DNA from: Pseudarthrobacter defluvii
GTDB taxonomy: Bacteria > Actinomycetota > Actinomycetes > Actinomycetales > Micrococcaceae
Direction: 5' to 3'
DNA: 64,000 bases
Assembly: GCF_030816725.1 (NCBI RefSeq)
Contig: NZ_JAUSYG010000001.1
Coordinates: 2,542,001-2,606,000, forward strand
Both the position numbers and the translations under genes were made by a program. This document shows, piece after piece, positions 37,025 to 46,124 of the stretch (position 1 is the stretch's first letter; each line of letters opens with the position of its first letter). The notes under the pieces were generated by a model, which saw only the letters and a program-made list of their open reading frames with translations, searched no databases and had not been told where the DNA came from.

Positions 37025-37558
37025 CTATTTTACGGCGCCGAACGCGTCTGCCGTTCCGGCCCTGCCGGCATCGCCCTTCCTGCCGCCGGCGCCTATGAGT
37101 TCCAGGACGAAGACCGACACTGCCGTCGCGGCTGGCCAGAGCAGCAGCACCGGCCACGCGCGCAATGAGAAGGCAATGCTCGCGTTGGCAGAGGCATCGA
37201 CCGCCGGGCCCCAAAGCCGGGCCGCCAGGACGCCTGTCCCCCATGCCACCACGCTGCCGGCCAACGCCCCCACCAGGCCGGTCAGCAGTGCTGCCTGGGG
37301 GTCCGGACGCTTGCCGTCGGCCAGGAAGACAGCAAGCAGGCACCCGGCCAGCACAAGGATGCCGGCAAGGGTAAGGTCACGCGGCAGCCAGACCAGGGGT
37401 GCGCTGCCGGAGGCCAGTGCCGGGTCGCGCGTGACCAGGTTGAGCCCGCCCGGGGCCAGGAGCCACCACAGGATGCCTGCCGGAATTCCCGCCGCCGCCG
37501 GAACCAGCAGCAGGGACCATGGCAGCAGCCGCCGGGAGGGGCGGGCGAAGTTCGTCAT
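37025..37558 (-). CDS. Putative integral membrane protein, function unknown
   Basis: A 177-residue protein with four hydrophobic segments: [20 protein letters not shown] near 12-31, [19 protein letters not shown] near 60, [20 protein letters not shown] near 88, and [19 protein letters not shown] near 135. It may belong to the DUF2567-type actinobacterial membrane proteins, but that is a weak guess. ATG at 37558 follows TTAAGGTGTG. The frame extends further upstream without ribosome site. Its stop is four bases before hisD, so both are probably co-transcribed. Confidence 0.72.
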   Translation of the reverse strand: MTNFARPSRRLLPWSLLLVPAAAGIPAGILWWLLAPGGLNLVTRDPALASGSAPLVWLPRDLTLAGILVLAGCLLAVFLADGKRPDPQAALLTGLVGALAGSVVAWGTGVLAARLWGPAVDASANASIAFSLRAWPVLLLWPAATAVSVFVLELIGAGGRKGDAGRAGTADAFGAVK

Positions 37559-37686
37559 GCAACACACCTTAACAAAGGTTCCCCCAACGCCATCCCTGCC
37601 TGCTGCAGGGGCCGCCGGTTTTCCCGGTGCGACCGACGGCCAATACGCTTGGAGGAAGAGATAAGCCACCTAGTCCAGGAGTTTCG

Positions 37687-38187
37687 GTGACCGACAACAG
37701 CGAGCCGTTTGAGCAGACCTTCAGGGAGATGTTCCGCCGGCACGCCGCGGGCGTCGCCATCATTACCGTGAACTACCAGGACGAGCCCTACGGCTTTACC
37801 GCCACCTCCGTCGCCTCCCTGTCCGCCAAGCCGCCGCGCTTCACCTTTAACATGGCGCGCAGTTCCAGGTCGTGGCCCGCGGTAGCCAACACCCAGTACC
37901 TGGGAGTGCACATGCTGGGGCTGGAGAACCAGGAACTGGCAGCACGTTTCGCGCGGCCCGGGAACCGTTTCGAAGGCAACCACTGGGAGACCGGCCCGCA
38001 CGGGGTGCCCATCCTGAAGGATGTCGCCGGGTGGCTGATTGGCGAGATCCAGATGCGACTCTCCTTCGAGAACAACGCGGTGGTGGTGGTCCAGGTGATG
38101 GACGGCCAGGTGGGCGGCGAGGGTTCACCGCTGCTGTACCACGGCGGCGCCTACGGGCAGCCGGTGCCGCTGGACTACGAGATCTGA
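37687..38187 (+). CDS. Flavin reductase-like (FMN-binding) protein
   Basis: A 166-residue member of the flavin reductase domain family, which binds FMN and usually supplies reduced flavin to a monooxygenase. The sequence shows REMFRRHAAGVAIITV near 12-27, the flavin contact region GFTATSVASLSAKPPRF near 36-52, and a later NHWETGPHGVPILKD. The partner oxygenase is not in the window. I chose GTG at 37687 because CAGGAG lies close upstream; a longer frame to 37627 has no such site. It is divergent from the hisD unit and followed by a perfect hairpin. Confidence 0.88.
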   Translation: MTDNSEPFEQTFREMFRRHAAGVAIITVNYQDEPYGFTATSVASLSAKPPRFTFNMARSSRSWPAVANTQYLGVHMLGLENQELAARFARPGNRFEGNHWETGPHGVPILKDVAGWLIGEIQMRLSFENNAVVVVQVMDGQVGGEGSPLLYHGGAYGQPVPLDYEI

Positions 38188-38207
38188 CGCCGGCGGGCCG
38201 GCCCGTC

Positions 38208-38261
38208 ACAAACAGGCGGCCGACGGCGGGAGGTGATTCCCGCCGTCGGCCGCCTGTTTGT
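38208..38261. terminator. Bidirectional terminator, perfect 24-bp stem
   Basis: Arms at 38208-38231 and 38238-38261 are exact inverted copies around a six-base loop, beginning ACAAACAGGCGGCC. It lies between the convergent flavin reductase gene and dnaE. Confidence 0.85.
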
Positions 38262-38277
38262 CAGGTGTCTTGGTCTT

Positions 38278-41200
38278 TCAGGCGTCCAGGCAGGCCGGGC
38301 CCAGCAGGACCTTCAGGTCGCCGAACAGGGACGGGCTGGGGTTCACCCGGAGGTGGACGGGCAGTCCCATGATCTCCGTGCGGGTGTCACCTTGCAGGTG
38401 CAGCCGGACCTCGGAGTTGCCGCGGTGGGTGCGCAGCACGTCCCCAAGCTCCGTGACGACGGCCTCGGTGGCCTTGTGGGTGGGCATGGTGATGACCAGC
38501 GGCCCGTTCAGGCCCTCGCTCAGGTCCGGAACGGAAAGCTCCATGCAGTTCAAAGTGATGGCGCCGTCGTCGCGCTTCTGGAGCCTGCCCTTGACCACCA
38601 CGATCAGGTCCTCGGCGAGCACGGAGGCGATGGGTCCGTAGACCTGGCCGAAGAACATGACTTCGATGGAACCGCCCAGGTCCTCGATCTCTGCCCGGGC
38701 GTAGGCGTTGCCGCTGGCTTTCGCGATGCGGCGGCTCAGGGAGGTGATCATGCCCGCGATGGTGATGATGGCGCCGTCCTGTGGCCCGTCCTCGCCCAGG
38801 ATGGTGGTGATGCTCATTTCGGCGTGCTGGGCCAGGAGGCCTTCGAGGCCCTGGAGCGGGTGGTCGGAGACGTACAGGCCCAGCATGTCGCGTTCGAATG
38901 AGAGTTTGTCCTTCTTCTCCCACTCGGGCAGGTCCGGGATCTCGATGCTGAGGGATGCCTCCGACTCGGCCTCCTCGAAACCGGCGAAGAGGTCGAACTG
39001 GCCGATCGCCTCGTTCCGTTTCAAGGTGATGACGGAGTCGATGGCCTCTTCGTGGATCATGGCCAGCGCGCGCCGGTGGTGGCCCAGGGAGTCGAAGGCC
39101 CCGGACTTGATGAGGGATTCGATGGTTCTCTTATTGCAGACCACCGCCGGCACCTTCATCAGGTAGTCCTTGAAGGACGTGTAGGCGCCTTCGCTCTCGC
39201 GTGCGGTGACCATGGCCTCCACGGCGTTGGCGCCCACGTTGCGGATGGCGCCCATGCCGAAGCGGATGTCGTTGCCCACAGGGGTGAAGTTCAGGGCCGA
39301 CTCGTTGACGTCCGGCGGAAGCACCGTGATACCCATGCGGCGGCACTCGTTGAGGTAGATGGCGGACTTGTCCTTGTCATCGCCCACCGACGTCAGCAGG
39401 GCGGCCATGTACTCGGGCGCGTAGTGCGCCTTCAGGTACGCGGTCCAGTAGGAGATGACACCGTACGCGGCCGAGTGGGCCTTGTTGAAGGCGTAGTCGG
39501 AGAAGGGAAGCAGGATGTCCCAGAGGGTCTTGACCGCCTCCATGGAGTAGCCGTTGTCCTGCATGCCCTGCGAGAAGCCGGCGAACTGTTTATCGAGTTC
39601 CGATTTCTTCTTCTTGCCCATGGCGCGGCGAAGGATGTCGGCCTGGCCCAGCGAGTACCCGGCCAGCTTCTGCGCCACGGCCATGACCTGTTCCTGGTAC
39701 ACGATCAGGCCGTACGTGCCGCCGAGGATCTCCTTGAGGGGTTCCTCCAGCTCGGGGTGGATGGGGATGACCTCCTGGATACCGTTCTTGCGCAGCGCGT
39801 AGTCCGTGTGCGCGTTGGCGCCCATGGGGCCCGGCCGGTAGAGCGCCAGGACGGCGGAGATGTCTTCGAAGTTGTCAGGCTTCATGAGCTTGAGCAGCGA
39901 CCGCATGGGACCGCCGTCGAGCTGGAACACGCCCAGGGTGTCGCCGCGGGCCAGGAGTTCGTAGGACGGGGCGTCATCAAGCTCGAGGTTTTCCAGGTCC
40001 AGGTCGATGCCCCGGTTCATCTTGATGTTCTCGAGGGCGTCGGAAATGATCGTCAGGTTCCGCAGGCCCAGGAAGTCCATCTTGATCAGGCCAAGGCCCT
40101 CGGACGTGGGGTAGTCGAACTGGGTGATGACCTGGCCGTCCTGGAAACGGCGCATGATGGGAATGACGTCGATGATGGGGTCCGAGGACATGATGACGCC
40201 GGCGGCGTGCACGCCCCACTGGCGCTTCAGGCCTTCGATGCCCAGCGCGGTTTCGAAGACCTTGGCGGCTTCGGGGTCCGTGGCGATCAGCTGCCGGAAG
40301 TCCCCTGCTTCGCCGTAGCGCTTGGACTCCGGATTCTGGATGTCCGCCAGGGGAATGTCCTTGGCCATCACTGCGGGAGGCAGGGCTTTGGTCAGCGTCT
40401 CGCCCATGCTGAAGGGGTAGCCCAGCACGCGGGAGGAGTCCTTGAGGGCCTGCTTCGTTTTGATGGTGCCGTAGGTGACGATCATCGCCACGCGCTCATC
40501 GCCGTACTTGCGGGTCACATAGTCGATGACCTCCGAACGGCGCCGGTCATCGAAGTCGACGTCGAAGTCGGGCATGGAGACGCGGTCAGGGTTGAGGAAC
40601 CGTTCAAAGATCAGGCCGTGGCGCAAGGGGTCCAGGTCGGTGATGCGCATCGCGTACGCCACCATTGAGCCTGCACCCGAACCACGGCCGGGGCCAACGC
40701 GGATGCCGTTGTTCTTGGCCCAGTTGATGAAGTCGGCAACCACCAGGAAGTAGCCCGGGAAGCCCATGGAGGTGATGACGCCGAGTTCGTAGTCCGCCTG
40801 CTTGCGGACCTCGTCCGGGACGCCGCCGGGGTAGCGGTACTGCAGACCCTTGTCCACTTCCTTGACCAGCCAGGAGGTCTCGTCCTCGCCCGGCGGGCAG
40901 GGGAACCGGGGCATGAAGTTGGCGTCCGTGTTGAAGGACACCTCGCAGCGCTCGGCGATCAGCAGGGTGTTGTCGCAGGCCTCAGGGTGGTCGCGGAACA
41001 GCTCCCGCATTTCCTGCGGGGACTTGAGGTAGTAGCCGCTGCCGGAGAAGGCGAAGCGGGAACCGCCGTTGTCGTAGGTGGGTTCCAGCAGCGTGGAGCC
41101 CGACTGGATGGCCAGCAGCGCCTCGTGCGCTTTGGCGTCATGCTCGTGGGTGTAGTGGAGGTCGTTGGTGGCCACCAGCGGCAGGTTCAGGTCCTTGGCC

Positions 41201-41835
41201 AGCCGCAGCAGGTCGCCGGTGACGCGCCGTTCAATGTCCAGCCCGTGGTCCATCAGTTCGCAGAAGTAGTTCTCCGCGCCGAAGATGTCCCGGAACTCGG
41301 CCGCGGCCTCCAGCGCTTCGCGGTACTGGCCCAACCGGAGCCGGGTCTGGACCTCGCCGGAGGGGCAGCCCGTGGTGGCGATGAGCCCCTCGGAGTAGGT
41401 GTTGAGCAGTTCCCGGTCCAGCCGCGGCCACTTGCCGAAGACCGAATCAAGGGAGGCGATGGACGAGGCCCGGAAGAGGTTCCGCATGCCCACGTTGTTG
41501 TAGCTCAGGAGCGTCATGTGGGTGTAGGAGCCACCGCCGGAGACGTCGTCCTTGCGCTGCGATTCATCGCCCCAGCGCACCCGTTCCTTGTCCGTCCGGG
41601 CCGTCCCGGGAGTCACGTATGCTTCGACGCCGATGATCGGCTTGATGCCTTTGTCCGTAGCCTTGCGCCAAAAGTCGAACGCGCCGAACAGGTAGCCGTG
41701 GTCGGTGGTGGCAAGCGCGGGCATGCCCAGGCGCTCGGTCTCATCGAACAGCTCCCCAAGGCGGGCAGCTCCATCCAGCATGGAATATTCGGTGTGGGTG
41801 TGCAGGTGGACAAACGAATCATTGCTGGAACTCAC
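38278..41835 (-). CDS. dnaE: DNA polymerase III alpha subunit, DnaE
   Basis: Replicative polymerase, 1185 residues, the DnaE1 size. The N-terminal PHP domain begins FVHLHTHTEYSMLDG (residue 8). Polymerase motifs PGRGSGAGSMVAY near 385 and the catalytic PDFDVDFDD near 423-431 are intact. The tail contains helix-hairpin-helix and OB-fold regions (IEDLGGSIEVMFFG near 1060). The GTG at 41835 lacks a strong ribosome site. It is 50 bp downstream of the pseudouridine synthase gene on the same strand and likely belongs to an lspA-rluD-dnaE unit. Confidence 0.96.
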   Translation of the reverse strand: MSSSNDSFVHLHTHTEYSMLDGAARLGELFDETERLGMPALATTDHGYLFGAFDFWRKATDKGIKPIIGVEAYVTPGTARTDKERVRWGDESQRKDDVSGGGSYTHMTLLSYNNVGMRNLFRASSIASLDSVFGKWPRLDRELLNTYSEGLIATTGCPSGEVQTRLRLGQYREALEAAAEFRDIFGAENYFCELMDHGLDIERRVTGDLLRLAKDLNLPLVATNDLHYTHEHDAKAHEALLAIQSGSTLLEPTYDNGGSRFAFSGSGYYLKSPQEMRELFRDHPEACDNTLLIAERCEVSFNTDANFMPRFPCPPGEDETSWLVKEVDKGLQYRYPGGVPDEVRKQADYELGVITSMGFPGYFLVVADFINWAKNNGIRVGPGRGSGAGSMVAYAMRITDLDPLRHGLIFERFLNPDRVSMPDFDVDFDDRRRSEVIDYVTRKYGDERVAMIVTYGTIKTKQALKDSSRVLGYPFSMGETLTKALPPAVMAKDIPLADIQNPESKRYGEAGDFRQLIATDPEAAKVFETALGIEGLKRQWGVHAAGVIMSSDPIIDVIPIMRRFQDGQVITQFDYPTSEGLGLIKMDFLGLRNLTIISDALENIKMNRGIDLDLENLELDDAPSYELLARGDTLGVFQLDGGPMRSLLKLMKPDNFEDISAVLALYRPGPMGANAHTDYALRKNGIQEVIPIHPELEEPLKEILGGTYGLIVYQEQVMAVAQKLAGYSLGQADILRRAMGKKKKSELDKQFAGFSQGMQDNGYSMEAVKTLWDILLPFSDYAFNKAHSAAYGVISYWTAYLKAHYAPEYMAALLTSVGDDKDKSAIYLNECRRMGITVLPPDVNESALNFTPVGNDIRFGMGAIRNVGANAVEAMVTARESEGAYTSFKDYLMKVPAVVCNKRTIESLIKSGAFDSLGHHRRALAMIHEEAIDSVITLKRNEAIGQFDLFAGFEEAESEASLSIEIPDLPEWEKKDKLSFERDMLGLYVSDHPLQGLEGLLAQHAEMSITTILGEDGPQDGAIITIAGMITSLSRRIAKASGNAYARAEIEDLGGSIEVMFFGQVYGPIASVLAEDLIVVVKGRLQKRDDGAITLNCMELSVPDLSEGLNGPLVITMPTHKATEAVVTELGDVLRTHRGNSEVRLHLQGDTRTEIMGLPVHLRVNPSPSLFGDLKVLLGPACLDA

Positions 41836-41885
41836 CGCACTATTCTAAGCGCTGCCCCTCCGCAGTCCCGCCAGGGGCGTCCGTG

Positions 41886-42812
41886 TCAGGCCTGGCCGGA
41901 TTCAAGCACTTCCAGGGCATAAGCAAGGTCCTGCGGGTAATCACTGGTGACCGTGACGCGCTCCCCCGTCACCGGGTGGTCGAAGGCAAGTTCACGCGCG
42001 TGCAGCCACTGCCGGGTAAGCCCCAGGTTGGCGGCGAGGCGCGGATCGGCGCCGTACGTCAGGTCCCCGGCGCAGGGGTGCCGGAGCGCGGAAAAGTGGA
42101 CCCGGATCTGGTGCGTACGCCCGGTTTCAAGATGGACCTCCACCAGGGTGGCCTTGCCGAATGCTTCCAGGACCTCGTAGTGGGTCACCGAGGGGCGCCC
42201 GTCCTCGATGACGGCGAAGCGCCAGTCGTGTCCGGGGTGGCGGCCGATGGGCGCATCAATGGTCCCGGTCAGGGGGTCGGGAAGGCCCTGCACCACCGCG
42301 TGGTACACCTTGTCCACGGTGCGCTCCTTGAAGGCCCGCTTGAGGGCCGTGTAGGCGCGCTCGGACTTGGCCACCACCATGACGCCGGAGGTCCCGACGT
42401 CGAGCCGGTGGACGACTCCCGCCCGTTCCGGGGCGCCTGAGGTGGAGATGCGGTAGCCGGCGGCTGCGAGCCCTCCCACCACGGTTGGCCCAACCCAGCC
42501 GGGCGAGGGATGGGCTGCCACGCCGACGGGCTTGTCGACGACGACGAAATCGTCGTCGTCGAGCAGGATGTTCAGGCCTTCCACAGCTTCCTCCACGACT
42601 TCCAGCGGGTCCCGCCGTTCCGGGACGGTGACATCAAGGGTCTCCCCCGCCACGAGTTTTGCCGACTTTGCCAACGCCTTGCCCCTGTTAAGCACGTGGC
42701 CCTCCGCCAGCAGGGACGCGGCCACGGAACGGGACACCCCCAGGATGCCGGCCAGCCCGGCGTCGGCCCGTGTTCCACCGAACTCTTCGGCGACGACGAT
42801 GCGTTCAGTCAT
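41886..42812 (-). CDS. rluD: RluA-family pseudouridine synthase (RluD-like)
   Basis: Converts uridines to pseudouridine in RNA, in RluD probably of 23S rRNA. In 308 residues an N-terminal S4 RNA-binding domain ([21 protein letters not shown] near 20-40) precedes the catalytic domain with [14 protein letters not shown] near 132-145, containing the catalytic Asp, and [12 protein letters not shown] near 230. ATG at 42812 lies eight bases inside lspA, so they are coupled. A longer open frame through lspA is not real. Exact target sites are not predicted. Confidence 0.93.
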   Translation of the reverse strand: MTERIVVAEEFGGTRADAGLAGILGVSRSVAASLLAEGHVLNRGKALAKSAKLVAGETLDVTVPERRDPLEVVEEAVEGLNILLDDDDFVVVDKPVGVAAHPSPGWVGPTVVGGLAAAGYRISTSGAPERAGVVHRLDVGTSGVMVVAKSERAYTALKRAFKERTVDKVYHAVVQGLPDPLTGTIDAPIGRHPGHDWRFAVIEDGRPSVTHYEVLEAFGKATLVEVHLETGRTHQIRVHFSALRHPCAGDLTYGADPRLAANLGLTRQWLHARELAFDHPVTGERVTVTSDYPQDLAYALEVLESGQA

Positions 42813-43377
42813 GGCCGGGCTTGTCCTTGTGCCCGCTCCCCAGGCGGGTTCCGTCAAGGGCAATGCCCCGCACGGTGAGGATGCAGATGATGGCGACGGC
42901 GGACACCACGGCTGAATCGGCGATGTTGAAGATGGCGAAATTGGGCAGCTGGATGAAGTCCACCACGTGTCCCATGCCAAAGGAAGGCTCGCGGAAGAGC
43001 CTGTCCGTAAGGTTGCCCAGTGCGCCGCCAAGCAGCAGGCCCAAAGCCAGCGACCACCACGCCGAGCCAAGCCTGCGGACCTGGAGCAGGATGGCGATGG
43101 CAACAGCGGCCATGATGATGGAAAACACCCAGGTGACGTTCTCGCCGATGGAGAACGCCGCGCCCGAATTGCGGATGAAGTACCAGTGGAGAAGTGGCGG
43201 AAGCACGGGGATACGCTCCCCCTCCACCATGGTGGAGGTCACCCAAAGTTTTGTGAGCTGGTCCAGGACGTAGGCGAAGACCGCGAAGCCGGCGAACAGG
43301 GACAGCAGGACGGCGCGGCGCGGGCGGGGTGGGGGCGGGACAGGGCGTGCCGCACCTGCGGCGAGTTCGTCAGTCAT
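42805..43377 (-). CDS. lspA: Lipoprotein signal peptidase
   Basis: Aspartic membrane peptidase that cuts signal peptides from prolipoproteins. The 190 residues hold four membrane helices and both catalytic Asp motifs, [11 protein letters not shown] near 120-130 and [18 protein letters not shown] near 139-156; NSGAAFSI is also conserved. ATG at 43377 gives MTDELAAG; an in-frame TTG at 43416 would add 13 residues but overlaps the wag31 terminator. The ribosome site is weak. It overlaps rluD. Confidence 0.94.
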   Translation of the reverse strand: MTDELAAGAARPVPPPPRPRRAVLLSLFAGFAVFAYVLDQLTKLWVTSTMVEGERIPVLPPLLHWYFIRNSGAAFSIGENVTWVFSIIMAAVAIAILLQVRRLGSAWWSLALGLLLGGALGNLTDRLFREPSFGMGHVVDFIQLPNFAIFNIADSAVVSAVAIICILTVRGIALDGTRLGSGHKDKPGHD

Positions 43378-43415
43378 GGTGCTTTCAATTCGTGTGGAAC
43401 TGGGCGTCAATGCCA

Positions 43416-43452
43416 AAAGCCGGCGGCCGAGGAATCCTCAGCCACCGGCTTT
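43416..43452 (-). terminator. Terminator after wag31
   Basis: Eighteen-base arms starting AAAGCCGG pair with two G-T wobbles around a one-base loop (read on the minus strand) and end in GGCTTTT. It begins 21 bases after the wag31 stop. Confidence 0.8.
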
Positions 43453-43472
43453 CAGAATACGTGCTGCCAGGG

Positions 43473-44153
43473 TTAGTTGGCTTCGCTGACTTCCGGCGTC
43501 GCAACCGATCCGCGGGCGTCCAGATCGCGCAACTGGCCTTCGATGTAGGCCTTCAGGCGGGAGCGGTAATCGCGCTCGAAGCCGCGGAGCTGTTCCACCT
43601 TGCGTTCCAGGACGGAGCGCTGCTGCTCGAGTGCACCGAGGATCTTGCGGGACTTTTCCTGCGCGTCGTTGACCAGGCTGCTGGCTTCGATCTGCGCTTC
43701 GGCGATGATCTTGTCCTTCTGCGCCTGGCCGTCTGCAACGTGGCGGTCGTGCATCTGCTGCGCCATGGCCAGCAGCCCGGCTGCGGACTCAGCGGAAGTG
43801 GAGACAGCGCCGGGGGCGGCCGGTGCGGCTGCCGCCGGGGCTGCGGGCTGGACGTCCTTCTTCTTGGCTTCGGCGGCCTTGGCCTCTGCCTCTGCCTTTT
43901 CGCGGGCCTCGTCCTTGTCGGCCTTGACCGGCGCGGGGACCTTCTCCACCACAGGTGCGGCAGCGGAGCTTGCCGGCACGCTGGAACCAGCTTCAGCGAG
44001 CTTCTTGCGAAGCTCATCGTTTTCCTGGTTCAGGCGGCGGAGTTCAACGACGATTTCGTCCAGGAAGTCGTCAACCTCGTCCTGGTCATAGCCCTCACGG
44101 AACTTGGTGGGCTGAAAGCGCTTGTTGACAACGTCTTCTGGCGTCAAAGCCAT
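43473..44153 (-). CDS. wag31: DivIVA/Wag31 polar growth protein
   Basis: Membrane-curvature-binding coiled-coil scaffold that gathers at cell poles and the septum and guides wall growth in actinobacteria. The 226 residues start with the DivIVA lipid-binding domain (LTPEDVVNKRFQPTKFREGYDQ), then a short coiled coil (ELRRLNQENDELRKKLAEAG). An Ala/Pro-rich linker at about 60-130 leads to a second coiled coil (KSRKILGALEQQRSVLERKVEQL near 170-190). GAGGTGACCAG precedes the ATG. It is the last gene of the division cluster. Confidence 0.95.
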   Translation of the reverse strand: MALTPEDVVNKRFQPTKFREGYDQDEVDDFLDEIVVELRRLNQENDELRKKLAEAGSSVPASSAAAPVVEKVPAPVKADKDEAREKAEAEAKAAEAKKKDVQPAAPAAAAPAAPGAVSTSAESAAGLLAMAQQMHDRHVADGQAQKDKIIAEAQIEASSLVNDAQEKSRKILGALEQQRSVLERKVEQLRGFERDYRSRLKAYIEGQLRDLDARGSVATPEVSEAN

Positions 44154-44226
44154 CTGGTCACCTCACTGGTCTGGTTAGTCAGTAGGCCTTCCGGCCGTCA
44201 AAACTACGGTACCTAAATTTGGTCTG

Positions 44227-44255
44227 CTTACTCTAATTCAACACCGCAGTGTCAA
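44227..44255 (-). promoter_or_regulatory. Possible wag31 promoter
   Basis: On the minus strand a perfect TTGACA at 44255-44250 is followed after 17 bases by AGTAAG. The -10 is poor, but the position about 75 bp before the wag31 start is fitting. Confidence 0.3.
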
Positions 44256-44328
44256 ACCGGAGGTTTCTTTGCTTTACAGTAGCCGCTTCAGGGCGGAACA
44301 AACTGCATTGCCGCGTCTGGTCGCTGGC

Positions 44329-44617
44329 TCAGGCCAGGCTCCTGGTGACGCCCATCGCAACACTGACCCCGATGAACAGGATCAGGAAGCCGAGGTCCAG
44401 GGAGATGCCGCCGAGCCGGAGCGGCGGGATCAGCCGCCGCAGTCCCTTCAGCGGCGGATCCGTGATGGAGTACACGGCATGTGCCACCACCAGGGCCCGC
44501 GCCCCGCGGGCGCCATTCCCTCGCGAACATCTGCACCCAGTCGAACACCAGGCGGATGATGAGGGCGACGAAGAACAGCAGCAGGGCGAGATAGAGAAGT
44601 CCGAAAACAATTCCCAT
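44329..44617 (-). CDS. YggT family membrane protein, frameshifted
   Basis: A small membrane protein family placed between sepF and wag31 in most actinobacteria, probably linked to envelope or division. The first half (MGIVFGLLYLALLLFFVAL, residues 1-38, to REWRPRGA) is in one frame and the second half (LVVAHAVYSITDPPLK to the end VTRSLA) in another. Removing one G/C from the GGGCCC run near 44493-44498 joins them into a 95-residue protein of the usual length. It is therefore a single-base insertion, either sequence error or a true defect. Start ATG is at 44617; stop TGA at 44329. Confidence 0.85.
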
Positions 44618-44697
44618 GACTTATTTCATATCTCCATATTCGTGCGGAGCGTTAGGGCGCCGCCTGTTGTACTGCTGGTGTCTTGTCTATTTCAGCA

Positions 44698-44731
44698 CAG
44701 ATGCCAGACAGGTGTCCCTGCCTGGCATCTG
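44698..44731 (-). terminator. Hairpin after sepF
   Basis: Ten-base arms CAGATGCCAG / CTGGCATCTG continue with CAGG/CCTG and a small loop. It lies 14 bases after the sepF stop and before yggT. Confidence 0.7.
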
Positions 44732-44744
44732 ACGAGCCCTGATC

Positions 44745-45275
44745 TTAGCTTTGGTTGAAGAAACTGGCCTGCGTATCACTGGCCTTCTTGTCGTCGCCGA
44801 TCACTTCGACGTAGGACGGTGAGAGCAGGAACACCTTGTTGGTCACCCGTTCAATGCTTCCCCGCAGGCCGAACACCAGTCCTGCCGAGAAGTCCACCAG
44901 GCGCTTGGCGTCAGCTTCACCCATGTCCGTGACGTTCATGATCACCGGAATACCGTCCCGGAAGCTCTCGCCGATGAGCTTGGCATCATTGTAGGAGCGG
45001 GGGTGGATGGTAGTGATCTGGCGGAGACCAGTGTTCTCTTCGCGGCTCGAGGCCGCACGCTTAATGGGGGTCACAGGGGCGCGGTATTCCTCTTCGGGGG
45101 CGTAGGACGCCTCGCGGCTGACTTCGCGCACCGGCGCAGGGGCGCGGCGTTCCTCGCGGTCAACTTCCATCGGTTCGTCCTCATCCTTATGTGTGGTCTG
45201 TTGCTCGGGCTCGTAATGCTCGTCGCCGTCGGCGAGCCCAAGATAGATCATTGTCTTGCGCAGAGCGCCGGCCAT
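44745..45275 (-). CDS. sepF: Cell division protein SepF
   Basis: Links FtsZ filaments to the membrane at the septum. The 176 residues start with the amphipathic membrane anchor [15 protein letters not shown], followed by an acidic, disordered linker (residues 16-80). The C-terminal SepF fold has [20 protein letters not shown] near 91-110 and the glycine/FSAG region [15 protein letters not shown] near 125-139. TTAGGAGTCGACC precedes the ATG. It is separated by 90 bp from yggS and by a hairpin from yggT. Confidence 0.95.
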   Translation of the reverse strand: MAGALRKTMIYLGLADGDEHYEPEQQTTHKDEDEPMEVDREERRAPAPVREVSREASYAPEEEYRAPVTPIKRAASSREENTGLRQITTIHPRSYNDAKLIGESFRDGIPVIMNVTDMGEADAKRLVDFSAGLVFGLRGSIERVTNKVFLLSPSYVEVIGDDKKASDTQASFFNQS

Positions 45276-45365
45276 GGTCGACTCCTAATCGTGTCCCGTA
45301 AGCGGGCCGCCCAATGATTTGACAGCACTGGAGTCCCCCGCCCATCACTTCCAATAGGTCCGACG

Positions 45366-46124
45366 CTACCCCACGGCGGGACGGGAACCGAGAATATCGG
45401 AACCGATTCGCAGGTGTGTCGCACCGAACTTGATAGCGGCCTCCAGGTCCTGGCTCATGCCCGCCGAAATCGCGGTGGCCGCCGGGAACGCCGCCACTAG
45501 CCCGGCGGAGATCCCTGCAAGTTTTTCGAACGCCGGCTCCGGCGGCGCGCCCAGCGGGGCAACCGCCATCACGCCGGCCAGGTTCAGGCCTTCGGACCCG
45601 GCGATCCGTTCCGCCAGGGCGGGTACCTCGGCTGGGGCGGCTCCACCACGGTGTGCACCGCCGTCGTGTTTTTGGTCTTCAAGGCTGACCTGGATGAAGC
45701 AGTCCAGCGGCGCCCGGCCGCTGGCCTCCCTCTCATTCCGGACCGCCTTTGCCAGGGCATCCACGAGCTGGGGCCGGTCCACTGAGTGGACTGCCGACGC
45801 GTAGCGGGCCACAGACTTGGCTTTCTTGGTCTGCAGCTGGCCAACGAAATGCCACGTCAGGGCAAGGTCGGCCAGTTCAAGAGCCTTGGCGGCGGCTTCC
45901 TGGTCCCGGTTTTCACCGACGTCCCTGATTCCAAGGGAGGCCAGCCGCCGGATGTCCTCCGCCGGGTGGAATTTGGTGACCACGATCAGGGCCGGCAGCC
46001 GCCCGCCCCGCCCTGCATCTACGGCGGCCGAAGCGATACGGGACCGCACCGCGGCAAGCCGCTGGGCGAGCTCTGCGGTGCGGGCGTCAGCCTGGCCCTG
46101 CCCCGAAGCCGAAAGCTCAGTCAT
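45366..46124 (-). CDS. YggS family PLP-binding homeostasis protein
   Basis: A 252-residue alanine-racemase-fold protein that binds pyridoxal phosphate and keeps its level balanced. The PLP lysine is in IVVTKFHPAEDI near 48. GIRDVGENRDQEAAAK near 67-82, TWHFVGQLQTKKAK near 94 and FGATHLRIGSDILG at the C-terminus are the family motifs. ATG at 46124 overlaps the pgeF end by eight bases. The open frame runs further upstream into pgeF but is not used. Part of the ftsZ-pgeF-yggS unit. Confidence 0.93.
   Translation of the reverse strand: MTELSASGQGQADARTAELAQRLAAVRSRIASAAVDAGRGGRLPALIVVTKFHPAEDIRRLASLGIRDVGENRDQEAAAKALELADLALTWHFVGQLQTKKAKSVARYASAVHSVDRPQLVDALAKAVRNEREASGRAPLDCFIQVSLEDQKHDGGAHRGGAAPAEVPALAERIAGSEGLNLAGVMAVAPLGAPPEPAFEKLAGISAGLVAAFPAATAISAGMSQDLEAAIKFGATHLRIGSDILGSRPAVG

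Noticed and set aside
39052..40668. 538-codon open frame antisense to dnaE
   Set aside because: It lies wholly within conserved DnaE polymerase sequence and shows no recognisable protein features.
42813..43103. N-terminal extension of the pseudouridine synthase
   Set aside because: The extension lies in lspA on the same strand in another frame, and [11 protein letters not shown] is the natural start.
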